Positions 4,342 to 5,455 of a DNA stretch of 5,455 nucleotides are shown here, piece after piece (position 1 is the stretch's first letter; each line of letters opens with the position of its first letter). Source of the DNA: JBBITI01 sp037440885 (GTDB lineage: Bacteria; Chloroflexota; Dehalococcoidia; Dehalococcoidales; UBA2162); contig JBBITI010000107.1 in assembly GCA_037440885.1 (NCBI GenBank), forward strand, positions 1 through 5,455, read 5' to 3'. The translations under genes and the position numbers were made by a program. Under the pieces are notes generated by a model. That model saw nothing but the letters and a program-made list of their open reading frames with translations, was not told the DNA's origin and searched no databases.

Positions 4342-5455
4342 TTAATGACTATTGACTTCGGAAACAGATTGACGCGAGCCCGTACATGGCTCCTTTAACG
4401 ACCCCGAATGTGCGATCCTTTGTAGTGCACCAACGGTCATTTCGATATCTTTCATCGTGTTGAAATAACCAAGGCTTATTCGTACTGTTCCTTTAGGAAA
4501 TGTGCCGATTGTACGATGAGCGGCTGGAGCACAGTGAAGCCCGGTCCTTACTTTAATATCGAAAGACTGGTCGAGGATAGTACCTATTTCGCTGGGTTCA
4601 AAACCATCTATATTGAAGGAGACGACCGGAGCCTGCTCCACTCCTTTCTTAGCTCTAGTAAGCGTTACTCCCGGAATTTGGCTAAGAGTTTTTATCAGGT
4701 TATGAGTCAACATTTCTTCGTGATGCCGGATCTTGTCTAGACCTACTTCCTGTATGAATTTGAGACCAGCTCCGAGGCCTGCAATCCCGATCCCGTTTTG
4801 CGTGCCACTTTCATATTTATCAGGCAGTATGTCCGGTTGTTCATCATCTTCTGAGAACGAACCAGTACCACCTTCTCTTAGTGAATCAAGGTCTACACGT
4901 TCGCTAAGATACAAAGCTCCGGTACCTGGAGGTCCCAGTAATCCTTTATGTCCTGAGCAAGCAAGCATGTCTATGTAAGACTTCTGGACATCGATCGGAT
5001 ACTTGCCGGCGGTCTGTGCGGCATCTACCATAAAAATCAGGTTATACTTTCGAGCTATAGTTCCATATTTTTCAACAGGTTGAATAACACCGGTTACATT
5101 TGAAGCATGCGTAATAATTATCAGTCTAGTTCCGCTGATTATTGCCTGTTCAATATCTTCAGGCGAAACAACCCCAGTCTCTACCGATGGAGGCAACCGG
5201 GTAACTTTTACTCCAAGTTTCTCAAGCTTTTTTAAAGGGCGGGCTACCGAGTTATGACTGATACTATCTGATATAACATGGTCTCCTGCTTTCAGTAAAC
5301 CCTTAATACCAAGGTTCAGAGCATCTGTACAGTTAAGTGTAAAAACTATGCGCTTAATATCCGAGTTGAAAAACCTAGCTAAAAGTATCCTTGTTTCTTC
5401 CACGACTTTTCTGGCCGCAACGGCCATACTATGAGATCCACGGCCAGGATTACCA
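4342..5455 (-). CDS. Cysteine desulfurase family protein (aminotransferase class V), 5' end outside the window
   Basis: About 370 residues are visible. The reading frame is still open at the right edge, beginning GNPGRGSHSM, a segment that sits roughly 30 residues into NifS/SufS-like proteins; the true start is therefore missing and the internal ATG at 5427 is not the start. The enzyme removes sulfur from cysteine, giving alanine and an enzyme persulfide for Fe-S clusters, thiolated tRNA or cofactors. Numbering from that internal Met, visible motifs are: the cofactor region SHNS (57-60); THASNVTG (106-113); VDAAQTAGKYPIDV (134-147), whose Asp pairs with the PLP ring; CSGHKG, with Lys161 as the Schiff-base lysine (157-162); YESGTQN (205-211); and RTGLHCAP, with Cys299 as the persulfide-forming cysteine (294-301). 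The HCAP context points to the SufS/CsdA-like group. A polar tail of about 20 residues ends the protein. cysK follows after 23 nt. Confidence 0.93.
   Translation of the reverse strand, partial: GNPGRGSHSMAVAARKVVEETRILLARFFNSDIKRIVFTLNCTDALNLGIKGLLKAGDHVISDSISHNSVARPLKKLEKLGVKVTRLPPSVETGVVSPEDIEQAIISGTRLIIITHASNVTGVIQPVEKYGTIARKYNLIFMVDAAQTAGKYPIDVQKSYIDMLACSGHKGLLGPPGTGALYLSERVDLDSLREGGTGSFSEDDEQPDILPDKYESGTQNGIGIAGLGAGLKFIQEVGLDKIRHHEEMLTHNLIKTLSQIPGVTLTRAKKGVEQAPVVSFNIDGFEPSEIGTILDQSFDIKVRTGLHCAPAAHRTIGTFPKGTVRISLGYFNTMKDIEMTVGALQRIAHSGSLKEPCTGSRQSVSEVNSH

Noticed and set aside
4516..4978. Plus-strand open frames opposite the cysteine desulfurase
   Set aside because: They are shadows of the desulfurase C-terminal half, which carries the catalytic Lys and Cys motifs.

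Overview
This is a compact sulfur amino-acid biosynthesis locus from a bacterium. Every gene I can support lies on the minus strand, so the window reads biologically from right to left. Right to left, the genes are: a PLP cysteine desulfurase (5' end beyond the window), cysteine synthase (cysK), serine O-acetyltransferase (cysE), a ThiF/MoeB/HesA-type E1-like adenylyltransferase, O-acetylhomoserine sulfhydrylase (metY), and the first 45 codons of a MetX-type homoserine O-acetyltransferase running off the left edge.

The first four genes are tightly packed, with gaps of 23, 30 and 1 nt, and look like one transcription unit. A 251-nt non-coding stretch (1448-1698) follows. It holds a possible promoter, a 12-bp tandem repeat and a bulged hairpin. 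metY and metX then form a second tight pair: the gap is 11 nt and the metX ribosome binding site overlaps the metY stop.

CysE activates serine to O-acetylserine and CysK sulfhydrylates it to cysteine. MetX activates homoserine to O-acetylhomoserine and MetY sulfhydrylates it to homocysteine, the methionine precursor. The desulfurase takes sulfur back off cysteine as an enzyme persulfide. The E1-like protein is the odd member. Such enzymes adenylate the C-terminal Gly-Gly of ThiS/MoaD-like sulfur carriers, and Wolinella has a known thiocarboxylate-dependent homocysteine pathway using MetY. A carrier-based sulfur route is therefore a reasonable hypothesis, but no carrier, Mec+/JAMM protease or sulfite reductase gene is present in this window.

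The organism cannot be identified with confidence. Base composition is moderate and somewhat AT-rich by eye (not computed), Shine-Dalgarno sites are clear and gene packing is dense. The CysE and desulfurase types suggest an anaerobic or sediment bacterium, possibly Chloroflexota/Dehalococcoidia or a Firmicutes-like lineage. A 14-base run of N inside the E1 gene indicates a draft or metagenomic assembly. I see no tRNA, rRNA, CRISPR array, insertion sequence or prophage feature.
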